A stretch of 64,000 nucleotides of DNA from Cenococcum geophilum 1.58. Lineage: Eukaryota > Ascomycota > Dothideomycetes > Gloniales > Gloniaceae. Positions 12,627 through 26,400 of this stretch are shown in pieces. Within the stretch, counting starts at the first letter, position 1. The number at the start of each line of letters is the position of its first letter. The notes beneath the pieces were generated by a model, which saw only the letters and a program-made list of their open reading frames with translations, did no database searches and was not told where the DNA came from. Location of the stretch: assembly GCA_001692895.1 (NCBI GenBank), contig KV748203.1, positions 2,138,330 through 2,202,329 on the forward strand, read 5' to 3'. Position numbers and translations under genes: made by a program.

Positions 12627-13051
12627 TATTATAGACCTTATATTAGTAGTAGTATAACTACTAAAAAAAGATATAAATAGGTTAGTTAAGATAGTATAGA
12701 AAGCGCTAGAACTAATTAAGCTATAGAATAAGGGGTAACTAAGTTATATAGCTAGTTACGTTACGAGTTTAGAACGTAAAATTTATAAGATTTAGTAGAA
12801 CATTATATACTTAGATTATTTAATATACTAATATACCTAAGTATTTCTTAGGCGTAGTATTATATATTTAAAGGACTATAGTCCCTACTTATATAGTTCT
12901 TTTCTTAGTAGTAAATCTTAGAATATAATTAGAGTTAAATCTATTAGGTAATTACTCCACCAGTTATTAGTATATTATTAACTTCTTATTTACCTATATA
13001 CCTAGCCTATTAGTAAGTCTACCGTAGTATTTCCTATAAGGCTTTATTGCA
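12627..13051 (+). repeat. Gy-A1 3' LTR
   Basis: A 425-bp LTR starting TATTATAGACCTTATA (a RIP-altered TGTTACGGACC) and ending GGCTTTATTGCA. It is colinear with 16321-16743 and 47825-48247. Its 5' partner is outside the window or lost. Confidence 0.8.
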
Positions 13052-13190
13052 CTATATACGTTCCCTAATAAACCCTATTTATACTTATACCTAACCTATT
13101 CTATTTCTATATCTTTATATCTTTATATTAACTACGTATAGTTACGCGTATATAGCCTTTTTTAATTACTACCCTATTTAGTATATTATA
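13052..13190. other. AT-rich sequence of unknown origin
   Basis: A short spacer between the Gy-A1 LTR and the first recognisable Gy-B1 sequence. It contains CTTTATATCTTTATAT-like repeats and no homology I can identify. Confidence 0.4.
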
Positions 13191-16100
13191 TTCTAGCTTA
13201 TGCCTACTTCTATAACACTAAATAAGTATTATAAAAGCTAATTTATCTAATTATATTACTAGAGATATCCTATTTTAAGATAATAAGAATAGAGTATTAT
13301 ACCCTATAGTATACTTCTTAAAATAACTAAGCCTAGCTAAATGCAACTATAAAAGTTGCGGTAAGGAATTGCTGGCTATTATTAGATATTTTAAATAATA
13401 GCTACCTAAACTAGAAGGAATTGGACTTCTAATTAAGGTCCTCAGCGATTATAAAAATCTATAGTACTTTACAACTATAAAATATTTAAGATATTATTAG
13501 GCCTATTAGTTAGAATACTTATCTTATTTCTAATTCTTAATTATATACCGCCTAGCGTTTAAGGCTAAAGGCCTAATACTTTAACTTAACGCTTATAGGA
13601 CGTGCTAGTACTAAAAAAAGCGCGCTTTTACTAAAATTAGACCATACTTTACCTAAAACTATTTTACCTGCCTACCAAAGATTTTGTAGTATACGTCCTT
13701 AAAATAACTAATTAATTAGTAGTAAGTTCTTTGATTAACGTCTGATACGGATCCTATCTAGGCCCACGCAGACTGCTCTATACATAAGGGAAACTTATAA
13801 ATTGACAAGAAGAAAACCCTTGTTAATGTAGGGGACGGAAAAACCCTATGAGCCACCTTAGTAGGATGAAAAACCCCTGTTTTGCCATGTCCGTCCGTAG
13901 CGGCGGCCCTGCGGGCCTACGGCTACGTCCTGTCCTCCTTGGATGATTTGAACTCCTTGGGAACCACTGCTTCCTTCTCTAGCTTATCTAAAGCTAGGGT
14001 TCACTACGTCCTAGCTAGGCCTTGCCGATCGATTGCTGTGCTTATAGTTGTGTCCTATATCTTAACCACCCCTTGTATACTATCTCTTGTTGACCATTGC
14101 TATATACGCCATGCCTCCCCCCCCCTGGGCCTATTGAAGGCGTAAGGGGGATTTATCCGCTCTAACTACCTAATACTAAATAGCGAGCGGGATGTGTGTG
14201 TGTGTACTCTAGGTATCTTTTATGCCTAGGCCCCGGTTGCTAGGCCCTCTCTAAGGGTTACTACTCTATCGAGAGGAGACGAGGAAAACCATGTCTTGTG
14301 ATCCGGCTGCTAGTTAGTACGGCAGTAAGGCGGCGAGTGACCGCATGCTCCGCGGGCGATTGCCCTAGGGGTTGGGAGGGGCCGTATATTTGCTCGTTCG
14401 TTCGTTCGTTCGCGTTTGCTTGTTTATTAATGTGAGGTCGTCGATGCTTTCTACTGGGGGACGGGGGATGATATCGAATACCGCGTATCCATGTTGGATC
14501 GTATAGGTGCCCTGGATAGGAGAACAGCGTAGTAGTCGTCGTATTGTAGAGAGCCAACAGTAGTGGTTTTCAAGATCTCACCATCTGAAAAATTTTCACC
14601 ACCGCCCTCAACGCCCACAACCACCACCGGTCCTGTCCGCACGCTGTGCGACGTCTCTGCGTTGGCTCTGGATCTGAACTTCGAAGACCAGGTTCGTAGC
14701 CGTCACCACGTACAGGTGCAGAGTCCGATTTCGACGGCCTAACTAATTAATTAATTCAATAGATTATAGTTAATAAATATCTAAATAATAAGTTTATTTA
14801 AAAGACACTTAAGCTAATATAAGATAATATTAAACGCTTTAAAAAGATTTCCCTAAGTAAATATAAGGCCTATAGAGACCGCTTATACTACTAGAACCGC
14901 CTAGTTATACTTAACTACGATAAACTTAAGCTTAAGCTCCTTAAATATATATAAAACCTATTAGTAGCTAGCTACCTAGGCTAAGGAAAAATCCTAGAAC
15001 TACTCTAATAAGAATACTAATAGCTAAATATATATAATATAACACAAAGGTACGTCTCTAGCTGCTATATTTACTAATAAGCCAACGCTTTATATAAGAT
15101 ATATAATAGCCTTTTAAAGCCACTACCTATCCTAGACTAAAGATAGAAGGATATTTTAATTAACTTTATTATTAATCTTCCTAAAAGTAAAGGCTATATA
15201 AATATTATAGTAGTTATAGACTAACTATCTAAGATAAGATACTTAATCGCCTACCCTAATATATTAACACTTACTATTACCTAACTATTCCTAGATTATA
15301 TATAGAAACTCTATAGACTCCCTAAAATAATTATCTCTAATAAAGGCAGCTAGTTTATTTCTATATTTTAGAAAGAACGAACTACCCAACTTTATATTAA
15401 AGTACTATTATCTATAGTATACTACTTGGAAACGGATAGTTAAATGGAATATATAAATGCTAGAATAGAATAATATATTTAGATATATATGTTATATTTA
15501 TAGGAAAACTAAATTAACTGGCTTATATTTACTAAGTTTACTATAAATAATTCCATTTTGGAAACTATAAAGGTCTCCCCGTTTCTAGTTAACTACGGCT
15601 AGTATCTATAAATAGGTTTAAAACTCCTTAGTAATATTCCTTACCCTACTTATTACGCCTTATAAATTATAAAAGTAAATAAATTTATAGAGAAGATAGA
15701 GGAACTATAATAGTTCCTTATTAATAAAATAATATAGGCTTAATCTATTTATAAAGCTATAGTAAATAAGAAATAAACCCTAATACTAGCCTACGAAATT
15801 TATAACTTTATCTAGCTAAATATAAGAAATCTAAATATAAAATAACCTATTAAGAAACTTTATTAAAAGAACGCTGGCCCTTATAAGGTTAAGAAGGTTA
15901 TTTCCTTTTATACTTATTAACTAAAGCTTCCTAATATAGTTAAAACCCACTATATATTCTATACGTTAGTCCTCTATCCTACTACCCTATATTAAAGCCC
16001 TGCCTAAATAGATATAAAACTCTCCCTTACTAGTTAAAGTAGATAGTAAGAATAAGTACTTTATTAAAAGAATTAATAATATTAAGTATAATAAACGGAA

Positions 16101-16262
16101 ACGCTAATATAGATACCTTATAAAATAGAAAGGCTTTACTAAGCCCTTATAGGAACCCGTTAACTCTATAGGACTTATATAAGCTATAGAAGACTTTTAT
16201 AAACTCTACCTAAAACTACTATAACTATATCTTGCAAAAGCTTAAGTTTAAAGGGGGGGTAC
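13191..16262 (+). pseudogene. Gy-B1 gypsy pol (RNase H, integrase, chromodomain), degraded and 5' truncated
   Basis: This is colinear with 37310-39322 of Gy-B2. It starts inside RNase H (about 13200-13500), continues through the integrase (about 14750-15700) and ends in a chromodomain-like stretch at about 16050-16210 with YLIK-x-KGFTKPL-x-EP. It ends at a G-rich polypurine tract (16251-16259). Stops at Gln and Trp positions are frequent. The LINE-derived insertion at 13719-14739 interrupts it. No gag, protease or 5' LTR is present. Confidence 0.75.
13719..14739 (-). mobile_element. LINE-derived or SINE-like insertion, about 1.0 kb, 14-bp target duplication
   Basis: It is flanked by the 14-bp duplication TAACTAATTAATTA (13705-13718 and 14740-14753), and the empty site is seen in Gy-B2 near 37795. 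Its left end (13733-13790) resembles the 3' end of the Tad1-like LINE (6803-6840): both contain TTAACGTCYGAT-like sequence followed by GGCCCACGCRGACT. The rest differs from the LINE, has balanced base composition, and carries a GTGTGTGTGTGT run near 14194 and a (GTTC)n run near 14395-14412. It could be a non-autonomous element using the LINE 3' end, or a 5'-truncated relative. Small open frames at 14261-14642 (minus) are not recognised. Confidence 0.7.
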
Positions 16263-16320
16263 TATTATAGGACACTCCTATAATACCTTATATATATCTA
16301 CCTATTTTTACTAACTTAAT
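16263..16320 (+). repeat. Gy-B1 3' LTR, left piece
   Basis: The first 58 bp of a Gy-B LTR (TATTATAGGACACTCC...), ending in TTAAT (16316-16320), the duplication generated by Gy-A3. The LTR resumes at 48544, more than 32 kb away. Confidence 0.85.
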
Positions 16321-16743
16321 TATTACGGACCTTATATCGGCAGTAGTACAACTACTAAGAAGAGATATAAATAGGTTAGTTAAGATAGTATGGGAGGCGC
16401 TAGAACCGATCGAGCTATAAAATAAGGGGTAGCCGAGTTACGTGGCTAGTTATATTATAAGTTTAAAATATAGAAATGTAGGAATATAGGAACGTGGGAC
16501 GTACTAATGTACTAACGTACTAATATACTTGGTATATTTCTTAGGCGCAGTATTATATATTTAAAGGACTATAGTCCCTACCTAAATAGTTCTCTTTTTT
16601 ATAGTAAATCTTAGAATATAATTAGAGTTAATCTATTAGGTAACTACTCTACTAGTTATTATTATATTATTAACTTCTTATTTACCTATATACCTAGCCT
16701 ATTAATAAGTCTACCGTAGTTTCTACTATAAGGCTTCGTTATA
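16321..16743 (+). repeat. Gy-A3 5' LTR
   Basis: A 423-bp LTR starting TATTACGGACCTTATATCGG and ending GGCTTCGTTATA. It is preceded by the target duplication TTAAT. It matches the LTRs at 47825-48247, 12627-13051 and (inverted) 3957-4369. Confidence 0.88.
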
Positions 16744-19700
16744 TATTTACTACTAAAGTTATAGTATTAATAAAGTTAAACAATATACTACTAAAAGCAC
16801 CAATTATAACGCCATTAATGGCAGTAACTACTTTAGGAATAAGTAGGGACATTAGTATATAGAATATAGATTCATAGCTAGTTACAGTAGGTTAACTATA
16901 GAAGATAGTTAATTAATTAACAGATAATAACTAAATACTTAAAGAATAAATTAATGGAATCGGAGCAGTAAAGGTTAAGTTATTATTAGTCGAGCAATTT
17001 TTAAAAGAAAAGTTAAAGCTTAAAGGGTTTCTTATATAAATGCGCTTTAAGGTAATATAAAAGGGCGTAAAGCTTACTATACCTATAGACTAAGTGGTCT
17101 ATATAGGACTATTCTTATTAGGGAGAGCACTTAAGTGGTTTAAACCCTACCTTACTAAGATATAGGCATATAGGGATACAACTACTAACCTAGAGGTTAA
17201 ATATATGTTTTTAAGTTAGAATAGGTTTATAAGCCAACTAATATAAATATTTAGGGATTTAAAAGCAATAACTATAATAGAATAAAAGCTTTAAAACCTA
17301 GTATAACGGACCTTAGTAATTAAGTATATAACGTAGTTCCAAATATTAGCTATATAGGTTAAATAGAATAATAAGGTGTTTATAGCATAGTATAAACAGG
17401 GACTTAAGGTAAAAGTTTAGGATATAATTATCCTAATAGAAGATGCAGATATACTTAGGGAACTAATAGATTAAGTAACTAAGATTAATAATAGAATCTA
17501 TTAACAAGAATAAACTAAAAAGGGTTAAAATAGGGTTCTACAGTTATATAAGGTGTAGAGCACATATTAACCAAGTTAAAACTTATAAAATAGTGGACTA
17601 GAGCTAATAGACCTAAGTAGTACTAAAGAATATAGGAATAAACAACTATGGAAACCTAAAGGGTAAGAATTAAGTAATTACACACCTAAGGAGCAGAGGC
17701 TAAACCAGGGATCTTAGCAGTAGAAGATATTTAGGCGGACTCTATAATAGAAAAAATAGTTTAAAAAAAGAGCTTATATAAATTGCGGAAAATAAGGTTA
17801 TTTTACTAAAGACTATAAAAATGGCTAGAATAACTATGTAGTAAAGGGATAATAATATACTGCAAGGAACCAAAGAGTATTTAATTAGAAGTTTTGCGTT
17901 TTATTATAATAACATATACTAAATTTATAAGGACGCTAAGTACGGTATAAGCTATTAGCTATAGAAGCCAAAATGATTAAAGTTTAGAAAAACCAATCAA
18001 TTATCTTATAAATCGGATATTAAGGACGATAAATTTAATATGGGCAAAATATTTAGTAATAATAAGGCAATGAAAGTAGCTTCCTAGGAGCATATAAACC
18101 TTAAAGAAGTTATAATAGAGGTAGAAGTTAAATTTACTATAAAGGACGGATTAGTAATAGGGATTAAAACTTTATTAGATATAATATCTATTACTTTATA
18201 AAATATAAGAGAAGTAAAATAGTAAACTACTTTGGTACTTAATAAAGGTAAAAGGCCTAAAGCTTAAGACTTTAAAGAAAAAATAAAAGTATAAGCTAGT
18301 TATCTATAAGGATAGATTAAGACAAAAGATTAGGAAGATAAGACTTTCGCAATAAAGGGAAAGAATCCTATAGTAGGTAAACATAGTATTTAGCCTTAGA
18401 GTTAAATAGTCGGCGCTAAAATTACAAAATTTACAAATCTGGAGGATTTAATAGCTAGACGTAGACTAGGAGAAGACTAAAAAAGATTTAAGAATTAAAT
18501 TAAAGTATAGTAAGAATAAAGAGGTTACTAAGGGTTAAGAATACTAGGTAGATTAAGGGTTAAAGTACCTATACAAAAAATTACTAACAGGCCTAGAGAA
18601 GGCACGCTAAGAGGAAAGTGGCTTAAAAAACTAGAATAGGAAGAAGACCTAGGGGTTCTAACTAGATTTAAAGAACGGTATACTAAGGGTTGCAATAATA
18701 CGGCAATAATAAGATATTTTCTTATAGACAAATTATATACGCTTATAAAACTATACTAAAAGTGGTATAGGCAGCAATATAACGATAAGTGGGAAGACTT
18801 CTATATATAGCTAGATAAGAAAGTTGTTTAAGACTAAATAATTATAGAAAAACGCATAAGTTATATTAAAGGAGTATTAACTATAACGTTAAGAAATCTA
18901 AAAAAAAGATTAGAGGACTAGAGAAGTAAGAGGAAAATTATAGCACCTATAAATAATAGACTAGCGTTTAGATCGGCTAGATAGAGGTTTAAATTTATAG
19001 ATAAAGACAAGCTAAGAGTTAACCTAAAGCACTTAGCGTATTATATATTAGTATAGATTATATATATAGATTATATATATAATATATACAGAAATCTAAA
19101 AAAAAGAATTAAAAGTGCCTTATAAGGATATATTAGGCGCTAGATAAGCAATAATATAGAAATACTAAGTATATATATAGATAGTGTCTAGTAGAAGTTT
19201 AAGGATTAGAAGACTTAATACTTTAACTAAAAAAATTCCTTATAAAAGAATGCTTAAACGGATAATAGTAGTAGAAATACCTAGAGAATATATATCAATA
19301 GTATATAATAGGATTAAGCAGCTACTAGTTAGGAAAAGTAAAGGCCTATAAGACTAAAGGGAGCTAGTAGTAGAGCCTTAAACCGTTAAAGGCATTTAAG
19401 GATAACACCTAAACTTATAAATTAATTAGTAAAATTAACGGTTTAAAACACTAATAGATAGTAAAGTAACTAGGAACCATATCTTACTAATAGTAGTAAA
19501 AAGGATAGGATTATTTTATAGATAAAAGGAGTATTTTTATTTACTAGTTATAATTTTAGGAGACCTAATAACCTATAGAGGAGGTATTATTAATCTTAAA
19601 ATAGGACCTATTTAGATAACTATTAAAAGGAAATAAATTAAAATATCTTTTAATATCCTACTATTAGGACGGGACGAGGCAGTACTAAAAATGCCTTAGT

Positions 19701-20953
19701 TATAAGAATATAACCTAAAGATTAATTAGATTATAGGATAAGTTAATATTAGAGATACTTAATAATATAAGAGGTATATAGTAACTAAGCTAGTATAGTA
19801 CTAAGTTAGAGCGATATATAAGGAAACTAAAAAGGGGTTATCCTATATACTAAAGAGATACTATAAATATAGTAAGAAATTATAGAGCCTAGAAAGTATA
19901 AGGCTATTAAAATAGAATTAGAACTAGGAATAAGCCTAAAGTTCTTTTTAATCTATAAGATAACGGAAGAAGAGTTAAGAGCACTTAAAGAGTTTGTCTA
20001 AGAAAATTTATAAAAGAAATATATTAGACTATTACAGTTATTAGCGGGATATTTAGTACTATTTATACTAAAGAAGAACGGAAAACTTAGACTATATACT
20101 AACTATAAACAGTTAAATAGTATTAATAGAAAGAATAGGTATCCTTTACCCTTAATTAGCAAAATCTAAAATTAAATAGGTAATATGTAAATCTTTATAA
20201 AGATAAACCTAAGATAGGCGTATTATTAGATTAGAATTAAAGAGGGCAATAAATAAAAGGTAGCCTTTAGGTTAAAAAAAAGGACTATATAAACTATTAG
20301 TTATACAATTTAGGCTTATAAATGTACTAGTAACGTTCTAAAAGCGAATTAATAGTATATTAGGAGAATACCTTAATAAGTTTATTATAGTATACCTTAA
20401 CAATATTATTATCTACTTAATAACTAAGGGAGAATACGGAGAATACGTTAAATAGGTTTTAAAGAGATTATAAAAAATAGATGCTAGTAGCAATTAAAAA
20501 ATACGAGATCTTTACTAAGAAGACCAATTTTGTTAAATTTATTATTAAACTAGGCTATATTAGTATAGACCTAAAGAATATTAAAGTTATAGTAAGTTAG
20601 CAAGAACTAAAAAATATAACGTAGTTAAGGTTATTTTTAGGGTTTTACAACTACTATAAAAGGTTTATAGTATAGTAGCTAGGAAATATTAAACCCTTTA
20701 CTAGGCTTATAAAGAAAGAGGAACTATAGGTTTAGGGAAATCAATAAAAAAAGTTATTTAAGGAACTTAAAGAGTTGTTTATCCAGAAACTAATCCTTAA
20801 AATCTATTAACTAGGGTTAAAGACGGTTATAGAAATAGATATATTAGACTTTATACTAAAAGTATAGAAATATATAGCATCTAGTAGTATATTATAGTTG
20901 GAAGATAATACTACTAAAGTTAAACTATAATATCTATAATAAAGAGTTATTGG
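16744..20953 (+). pseudogene. Gy-A3 gypsy gag, protease and reverse transcriptase, degraded
   Basis: The gag region runs from about 16790 to 18000. Its zinc knuckle at 17772-17816 reads A-Y-I-N-C-G-K-x-G-Y-F-T-K-D-Y, where the expected Cys-His-Cys have become Tyr. Reverse transcriptase spans about 19900-20700 (LAGYLVLFILKKNGKLR near 20045-20095). Its YxDD box at 20393-20404 reads YLNN, so both catalytic Asp are Asn. The frame reaches RNase H (NKELL near 20940-20950) and is cut there by Gy-B2. It resumes at 39686. In-frame TAG/TAA codons are abundant. Confidence 0.82.
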
Positions 20954-21522
20954 TGTTATGGGATACCCCTATTGTGACGGCGCTGGAGCGCGTCACCTAG
21001 TTAGGGGTTCGCGTAAGACTTGGCATGTGTATATAGACGTCGCCTCACCACCTTCTCTTGCTCCTTAGCTTAATATCTTCGTAATACAGCATTCGTTCGC
21101 TTCTTCTTGCAAGCATTCATTCAAGTCTCTGTCGAGACATTTGTTTGATAGTTCGAGCCGTCACACCTATAACACCTTATATATATCCACCTATTTTTAC
21201 CAACTTAGCAATTAGAGATTAACTATAAGATAGTAGCAACCTAACGGCAATCTGATAACAATCTACGGCAATTTACTATATTCTATTATATTCTACTAAG
21301 TCCACTAAATCCTACTAAGTTCTGCTAGGACTAATGCCTGAATCCTATTCTGCCTTATACACGTATTAACTAAGTAACTAAGTTAACGATATATACCCTT
21401 TCCTCCCGTTTTCTTACCTTCTTTCCTTATATAACGTCTTAACTTCTTATATAGTTTATGTATATAGCTTAATAATATCTACCTTACTATATATTATCGC
21501 TGCTTATACTTACTCCGTAACA
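20954..21522 (+). repeat. Gy-B2 5' LTR carrying a solo-LTR insertion
   Basis: It starts TGTTATGGGATACCCC and ends CTTACTCCGTAACA. Without the 198 bp added by the insertion (20973-21165 plus one TSD) it is 371 bp, close to the 358 bp of the 3' LTR. The target duplication is ATTGG (20949-20953) on this side and ATTAG (39681-39685) on the other. The one difference is a G-to-A change, as RIP would give. Confidence 0.88.
20973..21165. mobile_element. Solo LTR, 193 bp, inside the Gy-B2 5' LTR
   Basis: It begins TGTGACGGC and ends GCCGTCACA, a perfect 9-bp inverted terminus with TG/CA ends. It is flanked by CCTAT on both sides (20968-20972 and 21166-21170). A TATATA motif occurs near 21029. GC content is normal and RIP marks are few, in sharp contrast to the host LTR. 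It has no internal domain, so it is a solo LTR or a TRIM-like remnant of an element family not otherwise seen here. Confidence 0.85.
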
Positions 21523-22697
21523 CTATATTGCGTTAAACTTTATATACTACCTCCGAAATATAAAACGACCTTAAAGCCCCTATAACGGCCGCCGGTATTA
21601 TATCCATACTCTAAGAATAACTAGTAGAGATATAGAAGTTTTTTATAGACGCCCTTATATAAAACTAAGCCACTTTAAATTAATAATAAGCTGAATAAGA
21701 AGTATAACACTAGCGATTAATTAAGGACCTCTAAGAAGAAATCCGTATACTTAAGATGCCTATATTAGGGCCTTAAGACTAAATACTATCTCTAGAGATA
21801 AATACGCGGAATGTAAGCCCCGAACCTATAATAGCTGTCTACCCTAAACTAACTACCGTACTATAATAATCTAAACGGCTACTTAATCCTCTAGTATTTA
21901 CTAGTAAACGTTAAAAGCTTTAATTATTTCTAAGCTAGCTTAAAAATAAGCTAACTAGTAACGCTAACTGTTACCTAACTAAAGCTAACTAACTCTGTTA
22001 CGCCCTAAATTAACTAGGAGGAAAAGTAGCTAACTTTATTAAACCCCTCTAACCGAACTTAGTATAAAGCCTAGTTATACTTCTTAAAGCTATATATAGT
22101 AATCTAAACCGCTAAGCTACTACTTAGAGGAAGATAAACTATATGGCTTAAGGAATAAAAAGTTTCTTAGTATACTTTTCCGAATTTAACTATTACGTAA
22201 GGGAGACTAGCTAGAATAACTCTGTACTAGTTAACAGCCTTATTAAATCCCTAAGCCCTAAACTAAAAACCTCCTTAATAGGNNTAGACCTANTAGGAGC
22301 CCTTAATGCCTACATAAACGTTATTAATAAATGGTATAACGATATACTACGCCTAACACTAAAGCCTGCCCCTTAATATAATACGGCAACCCGTAAACGT
22401 CTACTAAGTTATTATCTTAGCCTAGGCACACTAACGCTATAGATATTAACACTAAAAGCCTAGAGTACGCCCTACTAGGGTCCCCTAAATAAGAAAGACG
22501 TATTAAGCTAGGCCTTTGCTTTAAATGCGGAAGTAAGAACTATATCTTAAAATACTATCTTGTCCCCTTACCTACGCCTTAAAACGATTTACAAATAGCT
22601 AATATTAGCAACTATTTATCGCGCCTAACCTTAAGCTATTAATTATAGCCCTTATCGTCTAGTTCTAGCCCTTTATTTAGTAAGCACTATTTATAAG
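21523..22697 (+). pseudogene. Gy-B2 gypsy gag, degraded
   Basis: Plus-strand gag-like sequence follows the 5' LTR. The zinc knuckle at 22514-22558 reads C-F-K-C-G-S-K-N-Y-I-L-K-Y-Y, a CCHC array whose His and last Cys have both become Tyr. Many Gln codons are now TAG/TAA. Cop-1 interrupts it at 22698, and the frame resumes at 30741. Undetermined bases occur at 22283-22284 and 22293. Confidence 0.75.
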
Positions 22698-22970
22698 TGT
22701 ATAATTATAGCACCTGTTATACCAACCGCGTACTTATACGTTCGGTACACTAACCACACGTTTACGCGTTAGGTGTATTAGCCACTTACTTACGCGTTTG
22801 GTGCACTTATAAGGCACTAACTAATTAGGGGGAGGTCGCACTAGTATATAGACCACGTAGTCTACCTTAATAGAATTGACAGTCACCACCATTTAAAAGA
22901 GCATACAATACTATACGTATTTCGTGCCCCTGGATATAACTCGCCTTATATTATTAAATTAATATAAACA
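22698..22970 (+). repeat. Cop-1 5' LTR
   Basis: A 273-bp LTR starting TGTATAATTATAGCACC and ending TAATATAAACA, identical in length to the 3' copy at 30463-30735. The target duplication ATAAG sits at 22693-22697. Confidence 0.9.
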
Positions 22971-23407
22971 CTGATTAGTAAGCGCGCACAGATTAGCAAT
23001 TACTTAATACCTCCTCCCGAGCGATACACAACAGCGACTACCCGTTTATATCCTAGTACGACCTGCTAAAAGGTTGGAAGTTAGGGATTACGGACTATTA
23101 CCAACTCTATATACTTATTTAAGTCTTAGTATGGTTTACTAGAAGTTTATAGACGCGAATATAGACCTTTATAGAACCCCCTATCCTTAACCCCTTTAAA
23201 CCTTAAACCTTTTCGGACCTTACGGAAACTCTTTACCCTTCTATAAACCGTTACGGACCCGTTAATTGCCTTTACGGACCACTATAAGACCTCTTAAACT
23301 GTTACGGACCCGCTAATTGATTTTACGGACCGTTATAAGACCTCCTCTACCCGCTATAAGCTACTACTACCTACTACAGCTTATATAGATATACTACGCT
23401 ATATAAT
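22971..23407 (+). other. Cop-1 leader with TTACGGACC-type repeats
   Basis: Untranslated leader between the LTR and the first ATG. From about 23205 to 23340 the motif TTACGGACC or close variants recur every 20-30 bp (for example 23251, 23272, 23302 and 23323). The same motif recurs in gag (23904-23975) and before the 3' LTR (30220-30320). Confidence 0.6.
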
Positions 23408-26400
23408 ATGGCAGATATAACTAAGCAAATTAGTGAAGGTTAAAAGAAGTGGAGTTAGGGAGTCGACCTTACGTCTACGGACGGCGTTAACGACTATATT
23501 AATTTTAAGATCCTTAAATACGGATACTATAAGCTTCTAAACAACGACCTATAGGAGTAATATAAGGAAGACTTTGCGGACTTTACGGAAGCTATTCTTA
23601 AGGCCTGTAACCCTACTGCTATCCGTAACCTACGAACCCTTTTACGTTACTAAGGTATATAGGTTAAAAAGGATAAACGAGTTACTGTTATACGGTCCTT
23701 ATATAATATAATATAGGAGGAGGACCATACGGAATGGACTAAAGAGGAAATCCTAGACTAGGTTAAAGCCACTAATAAACTCTTTGCTTCTCCCAAACTT
23801 AATAGTATTATTGGCCTTATACCTGACCTACTTAACTAAATTCGTCCTATAAACCTAAGCGATTTTGGAATTAATCTTACGGGCTAAAGTATACCTAGTA
23901 CTTAAGTTACGAACCGTAATACCCCCGTAACCTAAATTACGGACCGTAATACCCCCGCAAATTAAATTACGGATAAAACCCCTTCTGTTGTTTAAGTTAT
24001 AGATTTGTAAACCACCTAAGTAAAGACTTATAGTAAGGAGCTAGCCAATCTAGCTAAGCTCTATACCGACGAATCTAAGTATAGCGGTAAAAATAATAAC
24101 TTTAACTTTAAACTAACTATCTTTACGGACCTCTATTAGAAGGCTGATATTCCTAAATAGGAGTTTAGCTAAGCCTACTTTACTATGCTGCGCGGCCTAG
24201 CACTTAACCACTATTATACTAACCTTAAGAGCAACCCCCTTGGTGTTCCCTTTAATAAGCTATATAAAGCTATACATAACTACTTTAAAGAACCAGAATA
24301 TAAGCGTGATATCTTTACCTAATGGAATGCAACTAAGTTACAGACCGTAATAAATAAGAATACTAAAAAATTGACTATAGAGTGCCTGCAAATCCTTATT
24401 AAAGACCTCTACTACCTATAGTATGGTTTTAATATTAAGCTTCAAACGGACGACTTCCTATATAATAAACTTATTACGGCTTACTAGGAAATAGAACCCT
24501 ATAAATACGCCTATTACAAGCCCACAGACACTATAGCTAGCCTTATTAACAATTTACGGTCCTCTATTATAACGTACGAAGCCTTAAACCCACTAGGTAG
24601 TACTTAAGCCTTTGTTACGGACCTACAAAATCTGTAAACTAACTTAGATGCCTACTTTACGGACCGCCGCTACCGCTAGCAGCACCCGTATCGACTAGGT
24701 CCTACCCATAACCCCTATAGCAACTCCCATATAAAAGTATACCCTCACAGACAAACCAATTAGAGGTGCTTTATATGTAGTAAGGAAGGATATTGGTCTA
24801 TAAGGTATACCTAGAAAAAACGCAATAAGTCTAAGAAGAGATTTAATAGACAGATTAACTAGTTTATCTTAGACTATAAAGGAGAGGAAGTAGAAGAGTC
24901 TCTTAACGAGTTAATGGAAGCCCTTATAATTAACTTTAACTTAGATACTTAGGAACAGGAGACCTTAAAGACGTTTTTAACTACTTTTAGACCTTTTACG
25001 GACAACTAAGCCTTTAATATTACGACCGTATTAGCCGACCGCTCCTTTACACACTTAATTGCACCCGAAAACTAGCCTATAAGTATACCCATTAAACCCG
25101 TTATGGACGTTATAGACTGCGAACAAGACCTATTTGCATATATTACTATAGAACGCTATACCCCTAAAGAATTTTATAGCGTTATAATTAATATAGATGC
25201 CTTTAAGAAGTCTACCGTAGGTTACAGATAATACCTTATATATAAGACCACCGTAAATAATAATATAGATATTAATACTATGCAAACTGGGGCCATAAAC
25301 GTCCAATTTGGCATTAGCTTAACTGTATTAATTAAATTAGTTGCAGTTAAGACCCTAATTAGCCTAGTTAACTTCTACGTAGTAAAAGCGGATACCCCTT
25401 TCCTACTTTATCTTACGGATATAGATAGGTTATAAGTTTACTATAATAATATTACGGATACCTTAATTAGCCCCGTAACTGCCCTAGGAAGTAAGTATAT
25501 TACCCTACTAATTATATAACAATTTGGACGCCCGTTCCTTATATAGGGAGAGACTTTATAGACCTATATTTAAGAATCTTTTGACTATAACCCGTACTAC
25601 CTCACTAGTACGGAAATCCACCGCCTATACCGCCGTTTCAGCTACCTATTAGCCGAAAAGCTATATAGAGTCCTTGAACGCTCTAGACATAACGATGTTA
25701 ATAGGAAGGCAGTTAACTACCTAACTAAATACTACTCCCTCCGCCAGAAATACGGACGTTCCCTAGGCCGATTTAAGTTCACCCTTTATAAAGACCTTGA
25801 TTTTAACCACTTAGTATACGTAGACATTATGTATATTAATGGCAGCCTAGTATTACACATAATTGATAAGGTAACCCGCTATTAAGCTGCTCGTTGATTA
25901 TAAAATATATCTATAAAATATACTTGGGATATTTTACGGACCTGCTAGATTAACATATACGTTAGACCCCCTAAGTATATTACCTACGACGCTAGTAAAA
26001 ACTTTATTAGTAAGGAATTCCAACAGTATGCTATAGCTATGGCTATTTTAATAAAAGCCGTTCTAGTTAAGGTATACTGGTCTATTAGGCTTATTAAGCG
26101 AGCTTACCTAGCTTTATAAAGAGCTTACTAGATTATTACGGATAAGTGTAAGGATATCTAAAAGGAACTGGCTTTATAGATGGCTGTAAAAGCTGTTAAT
26201 AATACCGCTAGCCTTAACGGACTAGTACCTACCCTCTTAGTTTACGGAGTCTATTTAAGGATAAATAACCTAGGCCCCTCTACTCCATCTATTATAGAAT
26301 AAGCAGCTGTAATATAGAAGGCAATAGCTGAAATAGTTAAATTACGGGCTAAATAAGCTATTAATAATGCCTTATATTACCGCAACGGACCTAATATAAC

